From the NCBI GenBank assembly GCA_910584005.1, contig CAJTXR010000001.1, positions 186,001 to 250,000 of the forward strand: a DNA stretch of 64,000 nucleotides, read 5' to 3'. Positions within the stretch are counted from its first letter, which is position 1; every line of letters starts with the position of its first letter. Made by a program: the position numbers and the translations under genes. Source of the stretch: an uncultured Anaeroplasmataceae bacterium. GTDB lineage: Bacteria; Bacillota_I; Bacilli_A; Acholeplasmatales; Anaeroplasmataceae. Positions 33,350 to 41,165 of this stretch are shown in pieces. Below the pieces are notes generated by a model, which saw only the letters and a program-made list of their open reading frames with translations, did no database searches and had not been told where the DNA came from.

Positions 33350-33463
33350 TTTGTTTTCCTCCTTTTGAACATTACACTAGTATTTTGCATTATAAATAAG
33401 ATAAAATGAACATCACAAAATGGCAAAAATGTTGATTTGTGAAAAAAAGATTTGACATCTTAA

Positions 33464-33523
33464 TTTTCATTGTATTAAACCTCTATGTTTTTTAATGAAA
33501 AAGATATACTATTATGATCCAAA
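33464..33523. repeat. Degenerate copy of a 60-base hairpin repeat
   Basis: Aligned with 34511-34570, it shares TTTTCATTGTAT, AAACCTCTATGTTTTTTAAT and then similar sequence with a few changes. Its outer arms no longer pair well, so it seems to be an older copy. Confidence 0.6.
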
Positions 33524-33566
33524 TTGCATACCCCTAATTTTTGACTAGTGCATAAATTGGAATTTG

Positions 33567-34058
33567 TTAATTTCTTAATATTATTTCATAATCAATATAA
33601 TCACCTGAAAAAGGAGTTTCATTATTAACTCTTTTTCTAACTTTTGTAAATCCAACACTTTCATAATTTTTTTGTGCTGAAAATGTAATTTCATTAGTTG
33701 TTACAATTATTTTTTTTAAATCATTATATTCTTTTATTATTCTTCTTATTGCTTCTAGCAATTGTAATTTACCATATCCATTACCTTTATATTTAGTTAA
33801 TATACAATTATGGCCTATTTCTACATAATCTGGTCTATTTCTTGGATCCCAAGATATATGCCCAATTGGTATTCCATCTAATACTGTAATGAATGAACAT
33901 TTTTCAGCTATCTCTAAATTAGAATAAAAGAATTCATCATATTCTTTCCACATCTCATTCCAAGTCTTTTTACAATTATCATTGAACGAATATGCGTCCA
34001 CTAATTGCTCATAAAAAGTACCTTTAGAAAATTCACTTGTTTTTTTGAATTCTATCAT
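33567..34058 (-). CDS. GNAT-family N-acetyltransferase
   Basis: A 163-residue protein with the GNAT fold: ITVLDGIPIGHISW (beta 4 region), VEIGHNCILTKYKGNGYGKLQL (acetyl-CoA pyrophosphate loop with GNGYG) and ITFSAQKNYESVGFTKVRKR. The substrate is unknown; the sequence is intact. It lies in the accessory region between two copies of the hairpin repeat and just before a truncated XRE gene. Confidence 0.82.
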   Translation of the reverse strand: MIEFKKTSEFSKGTFYEQLVDAYSFNDNCKKTWNEMWKEYDEFFYSNLEIAEKCSFITVLDGIPIGHISWDPRNRPDYVEIGHNCILTKYKGNGYGKLQLLEAIRRIIKEYNDLKKIIVTTNEITFSAQKNYESVGFTKVRKRVNNETPFSGDYIDYEIILRN

Positions 34059-34077
34059 AGTAAATCTCCTCGTATGC

Positions 34078-34197
34078 TTAACAAATTATCTTAAGTGTAT
34101 TAATTGATGAAAAAGAAACACTCAATAAGCGAGCTAATTCTGTTTGTGTTAAAATGAGTTTATTTCTTAATTTTTTAATTAAATCCGCATAATTCAT
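34078..34197 (-). pseudogene. Truncated XRE-like helix-turn-helix fragment
   Basis: The 39-residue reading NYADLIKKLRNKL then QTELARLLSVSFSSIN has the start of a Cro/C1-type HTH and then stops (LKIIC). The family continues with a recognition helix and a further 60 residues, which are absent. It is probably a remnant of a mobile or restriction-linked gene. Confidence 0.65.
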
Positions 34198-34375
34198 ATA
34201 ATCACCATGCACTTTCATAATATGCAATTATTATAGCACTTTTATTAAAAAAATCTACTTATATGAGAATTAAAATGTGGCATCAATTAAAAATTTGCAA
34301 AAAATTCATACTCAAAATAAATACTAAACTACCTTTCGCTTGTTAGTAGGGGCTTTCGCCTTACAGTTGATTTTG

Positions 34376-34447
34376 ATGAGAGAAAATGAATCAACAAATG
34401 GTGTTAAAAAGGCTCTTGATATAATTCAATTTGAACTCAAAACCTAA
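34376..34447 (+). other. Possible protein-coding remnant
   Basis: An in-frame stretch MRENESTNGVKKALDIIQFE then a stop looks protein-like, but no start or function is clear. The surrounding 900 bases carry no gene and hold relics, so I treat it as a decayed coding fragment. Confidence 0.3.
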
Positions 34448-34510
34448 ATTTTGCTATAAAATAGTTCAAAATCGTTAAAAATGACAAGAAAAAAAGTTTG
34501 AAACAACGCT

Positions 34511-34570
34511 TTTTCATTGTATCAAACCTCTATGTTTTTTAATGGCAAAGGTATACAATTTTGATACAAA
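34511..34570. repeat. 60-base hairpin repeat element
   Basis: TTGTATCAAA (34518-34527) is inverted as TTTTGATACAA (34559-34569), with CCTCTATGTTTTTTAATG in the loop. A degenerate copy is 1 kb upstream at 33464-33523. The outline matches a mini inverted-repeat element, but flanking duplications are not obvious. Confidence 0.65.
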
Positions 34571-34828
34571 ACGTTCTGTATGACCTGTAATCGTTCCGTT
34601 TAACAAAACCTATAAAACTCTATAATACTATAGTTTTTTTGTTTGCTTCCTTATTCAACGAGCCCTGTTTTGCAATAAAATAGTTGGTATTTACTCTCCT
34701 AAACGCTTTTCCTATCCGTCTAATATGCCTAAAATCAATGCGTTTTATGGTGAAAACGTTTGAAAATAGCTACTTTTTAAGACTTAAAAAGTTTTAGGAA
34801 TAAAAATAAAATAACTTTAATCCATTTT

Positions 34829-34900
34829 GGTTTCTTAGTTAAATGGATATAACAAGTCTCTCCTAAGGGCTAGTTGTGGGTTTGATTCTCGAAGGGACTA
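34829..34900 (+). tRNA. Degenerate tRNA-Arg(CCU), possibly a pseudogene
   Basis: The sequence folds as a tRNA: acceptor GGTTTCT/AGGGACT with four standard and three G-U pairs, a D arm with GG, an anticodon arm (AGTCT CTCCTAA GGGCT) with CCT anticodon, and a T arm. The conserved C56 of the T loop is T, the first T-stem pair is broken, the acceptor has three wobbles, and no CCA is encoded. So it may be a decaying gene or an integration remnant. It borders the GC-rich island. Confidence 0.6.
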
Positions 34901-35044
34901 CAAAAAAACTAAAATTTCTTGTGGTTTTTACTATTTTTAGCACAAAATATAGGCGTTTTTGGAATAATTCTGAACTATTCCACTATATCCACCCACTAAT
35001 ATTAATTTAGAGTTGACACCTAATTTTATGGACACTATCAATAT

Positions 35045-35090
35045 TAAAAAGAAAAGTGTATGAATCTCATCGAAACATACACTTTTTCGT
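35045..35090 (-). terminator. Terminator after the rubrerythrin operon
   Basis: Reading the minus strand, GAAAAAGTGTATG pairs with CATACACTTTTC across a loop of about 13 bases, followed by TTTTT. It is downstream of the dfx relic and closes the rubredoxin operon. Confidence 0.8.
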
Positions 35091-35151
35091 TATTTTTTAA
35101 GCCTATACCTCTAGCGCATGAGGGTGTTACTAAACAACTTAAAGCTGAAAA

Positions 35152-35358
35152 TCAAATGGAATGGGTTGTTTCGCCGATTCTTACATAAACGGAACCGTAT
35201 GCTTTATGAACATAAAGCAAGTGTTTTATCCATGCTTCAGCGGTGTTAGGAACCAGCGCCTCCATCTTTTGTCCGCAGCATATCATAGCAACTCCCGCAG
35301 CGTGAATAAGACCAATTAAGTTACCACAATGGCGCCAAATATAAAACTTTTCTTTCTC
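35152..35358 (-). pseudogene. Desulfoferrodoxin relic
   Basis: Right after two stop codons of the rubrerythrin fusion, the same frame reads HCGNLIGLIHAAGVAMICCG, then PNTAEAW and GSVYVRIGETTHSI, closely matching the start of desulfoferrodoxin (superoxide reductase). The start codon is gone, the first desulforedoxin cysteine is tryptophan (WRHC), and it ends at a TGA after about 68 residues, before the iron-binding catalytic C-terminal half. It is thus a broken gene of the oxidative-stress island. Confidence 0.8.
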
Positions 35359-35361
35359 TTA

Positions 35362-36507
35362 TTAATAATTTTCTTTACGAACTTCAAAATAAGCTTGCGG
35401 ATGCTTACATATAGGACATACTTCAGGAGCTGTAGTACCAACAACGATATGTCCGCAATTGCGGCATTCCCAAATTGTTACACCAGACTTTTCAAATACT
35501 GCTCTAGTTTCAACATTTTTAAGAAGAGCACGGTATCTTTCCTCATGTGCTTTCTCAATAGCGGCAACACCACGGAATTGCTCAGCCAAATCGTGGAAGC
35601 CTTCTTCATCTGCTTCTCTTGCCATACGATCATACATATCAGTCCACTCAGCATTTTCGCCTTCCGCTGCATGGAGCAAGTTTTCGGCAGTGTCACCAAG
35701 CTCGCCGAGAGCCTTAAACCATAGTTTCGCATGTTCCTTTTCATTTTCGGCAGTTTGCAAGAAAAGTGCCGCAATTTGCTCGAAGCCTGCCTTCTTTGCA
35801 ACAGAAGCAAAGTATGTATACTTGTTTCTTGCCTGAGATTCACCTGCAAATGCTTCCCAGAGATTCTTTTCGGTCTTGGTACCGGCATAAGGATTCTTGG
35901 ATTTTTCCTCAATCTTTACAAATTTTTCTTTTGGCTGTTTGCAAACAGGACAGCTTTCGGGAGCAGTATCTCCCTCGTGAATATAACCGCATACGGTGCA
36001 TTTCCATTTTGTCATTTTTGTTTCCTCTTTTCTTTCTATAATTTCATTGAAATTAATGTTATGAAGCAATGCTTCCACCACATCCGCCGGAATATCGGGA
36101 TATGATTTTATCTGTTCTAAAAATTCTTTTGTGTTGGCGCTTTGTGGAAGCATAAAGTCTGCTTCCCTGCAAAGGTCTTCTGCCATAAGTCGAGACGATT
36201 TTGCTACCGCCTTCGAAAGTGTATCAGGCAGCTGGAAAGCTATGTTTTCAGCCTGCGCTTTACTTTGAACGAGAGCACGCAACGCTTCGACTACTTTATC
36301 CGTTTTAGGCTGCTGCGGTGGCAATTCCTTCGGCATCATTGAAATAGCACCTGAAGGACATGCCCTGGCACATACGCCGCAGCCGATACACTTATTTGGA
36401 TCAATGACGCTATCTTCTGTATCCGTAGCGCCGGTAGGGCAAACATAAAGGCAAAGACAGTCTTTTGTGCAAAGCCTTAAATTTCGTACTGCATATTTAT
36501 CTGCCAT
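35362..36507 (-). CDS. Ferredoxin-rubrerythrin fusion protein
   Basis: A redox protein for peroxide removal. Residues 1-60 hold two 4Fe-4S cysteine clusters (CTKDCLCLYVC and CIGCGVCARAC), a helical linker follows to about 160, then a rubredoxin-like MTKWKCTVCGYIHEG (165-180) and CPVCK, then a rubrerythrin ferritin-like diiron domain (residues 215-340) with FAGESQARNKY, and a C-terminal rubredoxin CRNCG/CPICK. An internal ATG at 36015 (residue 165) with AGAGGA upstream reads like the start of a normal rubrerythrin. It may give a second, separate protein. It overlaps the downstream end of the preceding gene by one base. Confidence 0.82.
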   Translation of the reverse strand: MADKYAVRNLRLCTKDCLCLYVCPTGATDTEDSVIDPNKCIGCGVCARACPSGAISMMPKELPPQQPKTDKVVEALRALVQSKAQAENIAFQLPDTLSKAVAKSSRLMAEDLCREADFMLPQSANTKEFLEQIKSYPDIPADVVEALLHNINFNEIIERKEETKMTKWKCTVCGYIHEGDTAPESCPVCKQPKEKFVKIEEKSKNPYAGTKTEKNLWEAFAGESQARNKYTYFASVAKKAGFEQIAALFLQTAENEKEHAKLWFKALGELGDTAENLLHAAEGENAEWTDMYDRMAREADEEGFHDLAEQFRGVAAIEKAHEERYRALLKNVETRAVFEKSGVTIWECRNCGHIVVGTTAPEVCPICKHPQAYFEVRKENY

Positions 36508-37124
36508 TATCTTGCACCTCCTTCTATTTTTTCAAACTTCCACGCAGGGACTTTGCATACCGGACAAAGCGCAGGCGGTGCATCGCCAACGAATACAAAT
36601 CCGCAGACTGTGCAGACATACACACATGTATTTTCAAGCATCTTGTTACCCTCAACCTCATATCTGGTGAGAAGTGACTGCAACATTCTCGTTACCTTTT
36701 CTGCCCACACCTGACAGCGAAGTCCGCCACGGTCGTGCTGCTCTTCCGCAGCTGATTTTCCGTAAGGAAATCCTACCGAAATATCATGATTAATCAATTC
36801 AAGCAGTGTCTTTGTGCTAGCATTGCTGACAGGCTCTGCTTTTTGACGGAAGAATTCTGCGAGTTTTCTAAAGTTCTCGGATTCTTCGGGCATATACTGC
36901 TTTTCGCACCCTCTTGCAAGATTGGAGCAAATGATGCTCATCTCCATTGGGGATAATTCTTTTTCTGTATGCGGCTTTTCAAGGATTTCTTCTGCTTTAG
37001 CATTTTCATCTTTCAGCACAAAAGCATCCTTACCTGCACCGCAAAGCGGACACTTGAAATCATCGGGCAATTCGCCTTCGGTTTCATGGATATATCCGCA
37101 GACTGTACATATATATTGTTTCAT
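36507..37124 (-). CDS. Rubredoxin-like protein with two rubredoxin domains
   Basis: The 205-residue product has a rubredoxin-like domain at each end (YICTVCGYIHETEGELPDD...CPLCG and YVCTVCGFVFVGDAPPALCPVC) and a helical, rubrerythrin-like middle part. It is most likely an electron carrier for the adjacent rubrerythrin. A GGAGG site precedes the ATG and the gene ends in the same base where the fusion gene starts. The promoter (37146-37186) has a Crp/Fnr-like palindrome. Confidence 0.8.
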   Translation of the reverse strand: MKQYICTVCGYIHETEGELPDDFKCPLCGAGKDAFVLKDENAKAEEILEKPHTEKELSPMEMSIICSNLARGCEKQYMPEESENFRKLAEFFRQKAEPVSNASTKTLLELINHDISVGFPYGKSAAEEQHDRGGLRCQVWAEKVTRMLQSLLTRYEVEGNKMLENTCVYVCTVCGFVFVGDAPPALCPVCKVPAWKFEKIEGGAR

Positions 37125-37145
37125 ATTTCCGCCTCCTTTAATTAA

Positions 37146-37186
37146 ATAATAGCATATTTCAGATTACAATTCTATGATGTCATCAT
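37146..37186 (-). promoter_or_regulatory. Promoter of the rubredoxin/rubrerythrin operon with -41 palindrome
   Basis: Minus-strand -10 TATTAT (37146-37151), no good -35, and a perfect 13-base palindrome ATGATGACATCAT (37174-37186) centred at 37180, about 41 bases before the predicted start. AGAAT follows the palindrome. The same arrangement precedes the trxA operon. Confidence 0.72.
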
Positions 37187-37191
37187 ATTTT

Positions 37192-37971
37192 TCAATGATT
37201 CCCGCAATGTCCGTGACCGCAACCGTGATCGCTGCAGATATGGGTTTCCCCGCCGTGTTCACGATCGTGGTGTTCACAATGCACATCGGGATTAAAACCA
37301 AGATTGCCGGCAACAAAAGCATTTACCGCTTCATCGGCATTACCGCTGATACCGCCGTATAGCTTTATTCCGTTTTCTGCCAGTGCCATTTGTGCGCCAC
37401 CGCCAATACCGCCGCAAATAAGTACATCTGCTTTTACAGCGGAGAGTACGCCAGCCAATGCACCGTGGCCGGAGCCGTTGGTATCTATAAGCTCTGTTTT
37501 AATGACCTTGCCGTCTTCAATATCGTACAATTTGAATTGCTCGGTGTGACCGAAATGCTGAAAAATGTTTCCGTTTTTGTAAGTTACTGCGATTCTCATA
37601 ATATTTGCTCCTTTTTCTATTTTGTATTCTTTTTGAATTTGCCGTTTGATGCAGTCTTTTTTATAGCAAAAGTCTGTACTGCCGCTACAAAGCTGAAACT
37701 CGCCACCCTCAATTTTCAGTGCGAATCCAAGCACAATTGCGTCTGCTATCTTTTTCCTTGCGGTTTCATAGATTTTCTGTGCAGTTGTTCTGCCTACGCC
37801 GAGTTGTGCACCGCATTCTTCTTGGCTTAAGTTTTCTTTGTCAATCAGCCGTATAGTTTCAAGCTCATCAACTGTCAAAACAATTGGTTCCCCTCTCACT
37901 GCTCCCGTTGGAGAAAATTCAAGAACTTCAGGGAAATAACACACTCGTCGACACTTCATCGGTCTTGACAT
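37192..37971 (-). CDS. DUF134 and NifX-type fusion regulator
   Basis: The first 100 residues are a DUF134 protein (SRPMKCRRVCYFPEVLEFSPTG; helix-turn-helix DKENLSQEECGAQLGVGRTTAQK). Residues 125-230 are a NifB/NifX dinitrogenase-cofactor-type domain (HFGHTEQFKLYDIED), and the tail is histidine-rich (HCEHHDREHGG, HGCGHGHCGNH). The joint encodes IEKGANIM, which carries AAAAAGGAGC upstream of an internal ATG at 37599, so the second domain may also be made alone. AAGGTGAT precedes the first ATG. It lies divergent from the Crp/Fnr gene. Confidence 0.85.
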   Translation of the reverse strand: MSRPMKCRRVCYFPEVLEFSPTGAVRGEPIVLTVDELETIRLIDKENLSQEECGAQLGVGRTTAQKIYETARKKIADAIVLGFALKIEGGEFQLCSGSTDFCYKKDCIKRQIQKEYKIEKGANIMRIAVTYKNGNIFQHFGHTEQFKLYDIEDGKVIKTELIDTNGSGHGALAGVLSAVKADVLICGGIGGGAQMALAENGIKLYGGISGNADEAVNAFVAGNLGFNPDVHCEHHDREHGGETHICSDHGCGHGHCGNH

Positions 37972-37989
37972 TTTATCACCTTACCATAT

Positions 37990-38055
37990 ATTATAGGACA
38001 GTTTCGGGCATATGTCAATAATATTTTTGACATATGCCCGAAACTATGCTATACT
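37990..38055. promoter_or_regulatory. Divergent promoters sharing a 19-bp inverted repeat
   Basis: Arms AGTTTCGGGCATATGTCAA (38000-38018) and its complement (38027-38045) are perfect and 8 bases apart. On the plus strand, TTGACA (38027-38032) and TATACT (38050-38055) are 17 bases apart; on the minus strand, TTGACA (38013-38018) and TATAAT (37990-37995) are 17 bases apart. Each arm spans the spacer and -35 of its promoter, so a bound repressor should shut both. Confidence 0.85.
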
Positions 38056-38082
38056 AAAAATACTGAAAAGGAGACATGGCTT

Positions 38083-38739
38083 ATGAATTACTTAACGTAT
38101 TTACCTGTATTTGACAAACTGACGAAATCACAGCAAGACATGCTTACAAGATCATCTTTTGTTCGTAAATTCGGCAAGGGTGAACTCTTGCATAATGGTT
38201 CTCAGAATTGTACGGGACTGCTCCTTGTGCTCTCAGGTCAGATTCGTGCGTTTACCATATCCGACGATGGCAGAGAAATTACGATGTACCGCCTTTTTGA
38301 ACGCGATATTTGCCTTTTCTCTGCATACTGCATTATGAACAGCATTCAGTTTGATATTACCGTTATCTCAGAAAAGGAAACTAAAGTTTTAGTCATCCCG
38401 TCAGAAGTTTACAAAAGCATTATGGATGTTTCCGCACCGCTTGCCAATTACACAAACGAAGTTATGGCAAGTCGATTTTCAGATGTAATGTGGCTAATAG
38501 ACCAGGTAATATGGAAAAAATTTGATAAAAGACTTGCTGATTTTCTTTTGAATGAGGCAAACATCGAAGGCACTAACATTCTTAAAATCACTCACGAAAC
38601 AATCGGCAATCACTTGGACAATCCCCGTGAAGTGGTAACACGAATGCTAAAGTATTTTGTGAGCGAAGGGCTTATATCACGCTCTCGTGGAACAATCGAG
38701 ATTATAGACAAAGACGGACTTGAAAAGATTATAGTTTGA
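38083..38739 (+). CDS. Crp/Fnr-family transcriptional regulator
   Basis: The 218-residue protein has a cyclic-nucleotide-type N-terminal barrel (GELLHNGSQNCTGLLLVLSGQIRAF) and a C-terminal winged helix with LKITHETIGNHLDNPREVVTRMLKYF. There is no FNR-type cysteine cluster, so it is more similar to unassigned Crp/Fnr groups such as those regulating stress or hydroxylamine genes. It has a sigma-A promoter overlapped by the large inverted repeat. The likely targets are the two island operons that share a -41 palindrome. Confidence 0.88.
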   Translation: MNYLTYLPVFDKLTKSQQDMLTRSSFVRKFGKGELLHNGSQNCTGLLLVLSGQIRAFTISDDGREITMYRLFERDICLFSAYCIMNSIQFDITVISEKETKVLVIPSEVYKSIMDVSAPLANYTNEVMASRFSDVMWLIDQVIWKKFDKRLADFLLNEANIEGTNILKITHETIGNHLDNPREVVTRMLKYFVSEGLISRSRGTIEIIDKDGLEKIIV

Positions 38740-38743
38740 TAAA

Positions 38744-38790
38744 ACAAAGCGTTGAGTTTCTTAAAGAATTGAATTCTCAACGCTTTTTCT
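38744..38790 (+). terminator. Bidirectional terminator
   Basis: AAAGCGTTGAG pairs with CTCAACGCTTT; T-runs are on both sides. It lies between the converging Crp/Fnr and CoA-disulfide reductase genes. Confidence 0.85.
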
Positions 38791-38801
38791 TTTTTGTCCT
38801 T

Positions 38802-40493
38802 TTAATCATCCATTCCGCATGGGGTGGATTTTTTATTTAACGCTTTATCATTACGGACTGCATTATAGAATCGGAAACCACCTGCAAAGTTATAGGCATC
38901 AAAGCCGTTGCCCATTAGAATTCTGCTTGCAATATAGCTTCTTAATCCGCTTTGGCAGATAATATATACAGGCTTGCTTATGTCAAGTTCATCAATTCGT
39001 TCACGCAATTCATCGACAGGAATATTGATAAAACCCTTTGCATGCCCAATGCTGTATTCCATTGGTGTACGTGTATCAAGAAGTGTTATGCTGCCGTCAC
39101 GGGGAAGTGTTTCATCTTCCTCATAATACCATTGCTTTACAATGCCGTTTTTCATATTTTCAATGATATAGCCTGCCATATTCACAGGGTCCTTTGCGGA
39201 GGAATACGGCGGAGCATAGGCAAGGTCAAGTTCTGTAAGTTCATATGCTTTTATTCCGGCACGGATAGCGGTTGCAAGCACATCAATCCTCTTATCGACA
39301 CCGTCAAAGCCTACAATTTGAGCCCCGAGCAGACGATATGTGTCTTTCTCGAACAATACCTTTAAGGTCATAATCTTACCGCCAGGATAATATCCGGCAT
39401 GGCTCATGGGAGAAAGAATGACCTTATCTATATTAATACCAAGGAACTTTGCGGCTTTTTCGTTGATACCCGTAGCGGCAGCAGTCATATCAAATATTTT
39501 GATGACTGATGAGCCCTGTGCGCCGGTATAATGGCTGTCACCGCCACAAATATTATCGGCGGCAATTCTACCCTGCTTGTTTGCAGGTCCAGCAAGAGAG
39601 ATGAGTGTGTCCTTATCCGTTACAAAATTTTTGATCTGAACCGCATCTCCAACAGCATAAACGTCAGGTATAGATGTTTCCATTTTGTCATTAACCACAA
39701 TACTGCCTTTTATTCCGAGTTCCAAACCAGCTTCTTTCGCAAGTGTGGTTTCGGGAGCGACGCCGATTGCCATTACAACCATATCGGTATGAAGTATCGG
39801 AGCACTTTTGAGTTTAACATCAATACCGCAATCGGTATCGGCAAAACCTTCAACCATAGTATCAAGCATTAGATGGATACTGTTTTTGCGGATTTCAGCA
39901 TGAATAAACGATGCCATATCCCTGTCAAACGGAGCCATAAGCTGATCCGCCGCTTCCACGAGCGTTACATCTATTCCGAGTTCACGCAGATTTTCCGCAA
40001 CTTCGATTCCGATAAAGCCACCGCCGACAACAACTGCCGATTTCGGATGATGCTCATTCGTATATTTCTTGAGTCTAAGCGTATCCTCAACAGTGCGTAG
40101 GGTAAATATCTTATCGCTGTCAATTCCGTCAAACCTTGGCTTTATCGGCTTAGCACCGGGCGAGAGCAGAAGCTTATCATAACTCTCGGTAAGGATTTTA
40201 CCGTTTTCAAGATTTTTTATGGTAACAGTTTTGCTGTCAGGATGAATTGCCGTAACCTCATGATGCACATTCATCTTAACTCTAAAACGCCTCCAAAAGC
40301 TTTCAGGCGTCTGCAAGGTTAGATTATTTTCTTCTTCAATGGTGCCGCCGATATAGTACGGCAGACCACAGTTAGCATATGAGATAAATCCTGAACGCTC
40401 AAAAACAACGATTTCCGCTTGTTCGTCAAGTCTGCGTATTCTCGCCGCCGCAGTAGCGCCACCTGCAACACCGCCTATAATTACAACTTTCAT
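38802..40493 (-). CDS. cdr: CoA-disulfide reductase with C-terminal rhodanese domain
   Basis: Reduces CoA-disulfide or persulfides with NAD(P)H. The N-terminal FAD motif (VVIIGGVAGGATAAARIRR), active cysteine 42 in SYANCGLPYYIGG, and NAD-binding VVVGGGFIGIEVAENL are present. The last 100 residues are a rhodanese domain (LLDTRTPMEYSIGHAKG) with its cysteine in YIICQSGLRS. At 563 residues it matches CoADR-RHD proteins. It follows the small rhodanese gene by zero bases in the trxA operon. Confidence 0.92.
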   Translation of the reverse strand: MKVVIIGGVAGGATAAARIRRLDEQAEIVVFERSGFISYANCGLPYYIGGTIEEENNLTLQTPESFWRRFRVKMNVHHEVTAIHPDSKTVTIKNLENGKILTESYDKLLLSPGAKPIKPRFDGIDSDKIFTLRTVEDTLRLKKYTNEHHPKSAVVVGGGFIGIEVAENLRELGIDVTLVEAADQLMAPFDRDMASFIHAEIRKNSIHLMLDTMVEGFADTDCGIDVKLKSAPILHTDMVVMAIGVAPETTLAKEAGLELGIKGSIVVNDKMETSIPDVYAVGDAVQIKNFVTDKDTLISLAGPANKQGRIAADNICGGDSHYTGAQGSSVIKIFDMTAAATGINEKAAKFLGINIDKVILSPMSHAGYYPGGKIMTLKVLFEKDTYRLLGAQIVGFDGVDKRIDVLATAIRAGIKAYELTELDLAYAPPYSSAKDPVNMAGYIIENMKNGIVKQWYYEEDETLPRDGSITLLDTRTPMEYSIGHAKGFINIPVDELRERIDELDISKPVYIICQSGLRSYIASRILMGNGFDAYNFAGGFRFYNAVRNDKALNKKSTPCGMDD

Positions 40494-40817
40494 TTATTTT
40501 ACCACCTTTCCACGGTAGCTGCTGATGCCACCGATATTTTTTACATTTGTGTAACCAATTTGTTTCAAATAGGATACAGCTTGTCCGCTTCTACCACCGC
40601 TTAAACAATGCACATAAAGCGGTGTGCTTTTGTCCTTGATGGTATTCTCAACGGAAGAAATTCTATCAAGAGGTATGTTGACGCTTCCCTCAATGTGCCC
40701 GTCACGGTATTCCTCTGCCGTCCTAACATCAAGCAATACAGCACCGACATTTGTTTCATATTCCGCAACACCGGTGTTAATGTCGGCTGTGTTGCGGAAG
40801 AAATTAAACAGTCTCAT
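40494..40817 (-). CDS. Single-domain rhodanese
   Basis: A 107-residue sulfurtransferase with LLDVRTAEEYRDGHIEGSVNIP and active cysteine 71 in VHCLSGGRSG. It carries sulfane sulfur, likely to the adjacent CoA-disulfide reductase. The ATG at 40817 (GGAGAA upstream) is preferred to an upstream one at 40871 that lies within trxA. Confidence 0.88.
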   Translation of the reverse strand: MRLFNFFRNTADINTGVAEYETNVGAVLLDVRTAEEYRDGHIEGSVNIPLDRISSVENTIKDKSTPLYVHCLSGGRSGQAVSYLKQIGYTNVKNIGGISSYRGKVVK

Positions 40818-40827
40818 CTTTTTCTCC

Positions 40828-41133
40828 TTACAGCATTGCTTCAATTTGCTCTTTTGATTTGTAACCAACAACCTGATTTTCGAGTTTCCCGTTTTTGATT
40901 ACAGCGAGCATGGGAATGCTCATTACCTGAAACTGTGCTGCTAGTTCCGGCTGTTCATCAACATTGATTTTGCCGACTTTAACATCGTTTCGCTCATTTG
41001 CGATTTCCGATACGATCGGACCTACCATACGGCAAGGACCGCACCAATCAGCATAGAAATCGAGAAGAACAGGTTTATTGGAATTCAAAACTTCGCTTGC
41101 AAAATTTTCTTTACTAATTTTAATTACAGACAT
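40828..41133 (-). CDS. trxA: Thioredoxin
   Basis: A 101-residue thioredoxin with the active site WCGPC at residues 30-34, DFYADWCGPCRMVGPI and cis-proline region VMSIPMLAVIKNG. It is the first gene of trxA-rhodanese-cdr and reduces disulfides. GGAGG precedes the ATG. Confidence 0.95.
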   Translation of the reverse strand: MSVIKISKENFASEVLNSNKPVLLDFYADWCGPCRMVGPIVSEIANERNDVKVGKINVDEQPELAAQFQVMSIPMLAVIKNGKLENQVVGYKSKEQIEAML

Positions 41134-41165
41134 CTTCGTGTCCTCCTTTGCTTTATTGTGTTTTT

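Noticed and set aside
38952..39872. Plus-strand frames inside the CoA-disulfide reductase gene
   Set aside because: They are codon-bias mirrors of a well-supported gene, with no ribosome sites.
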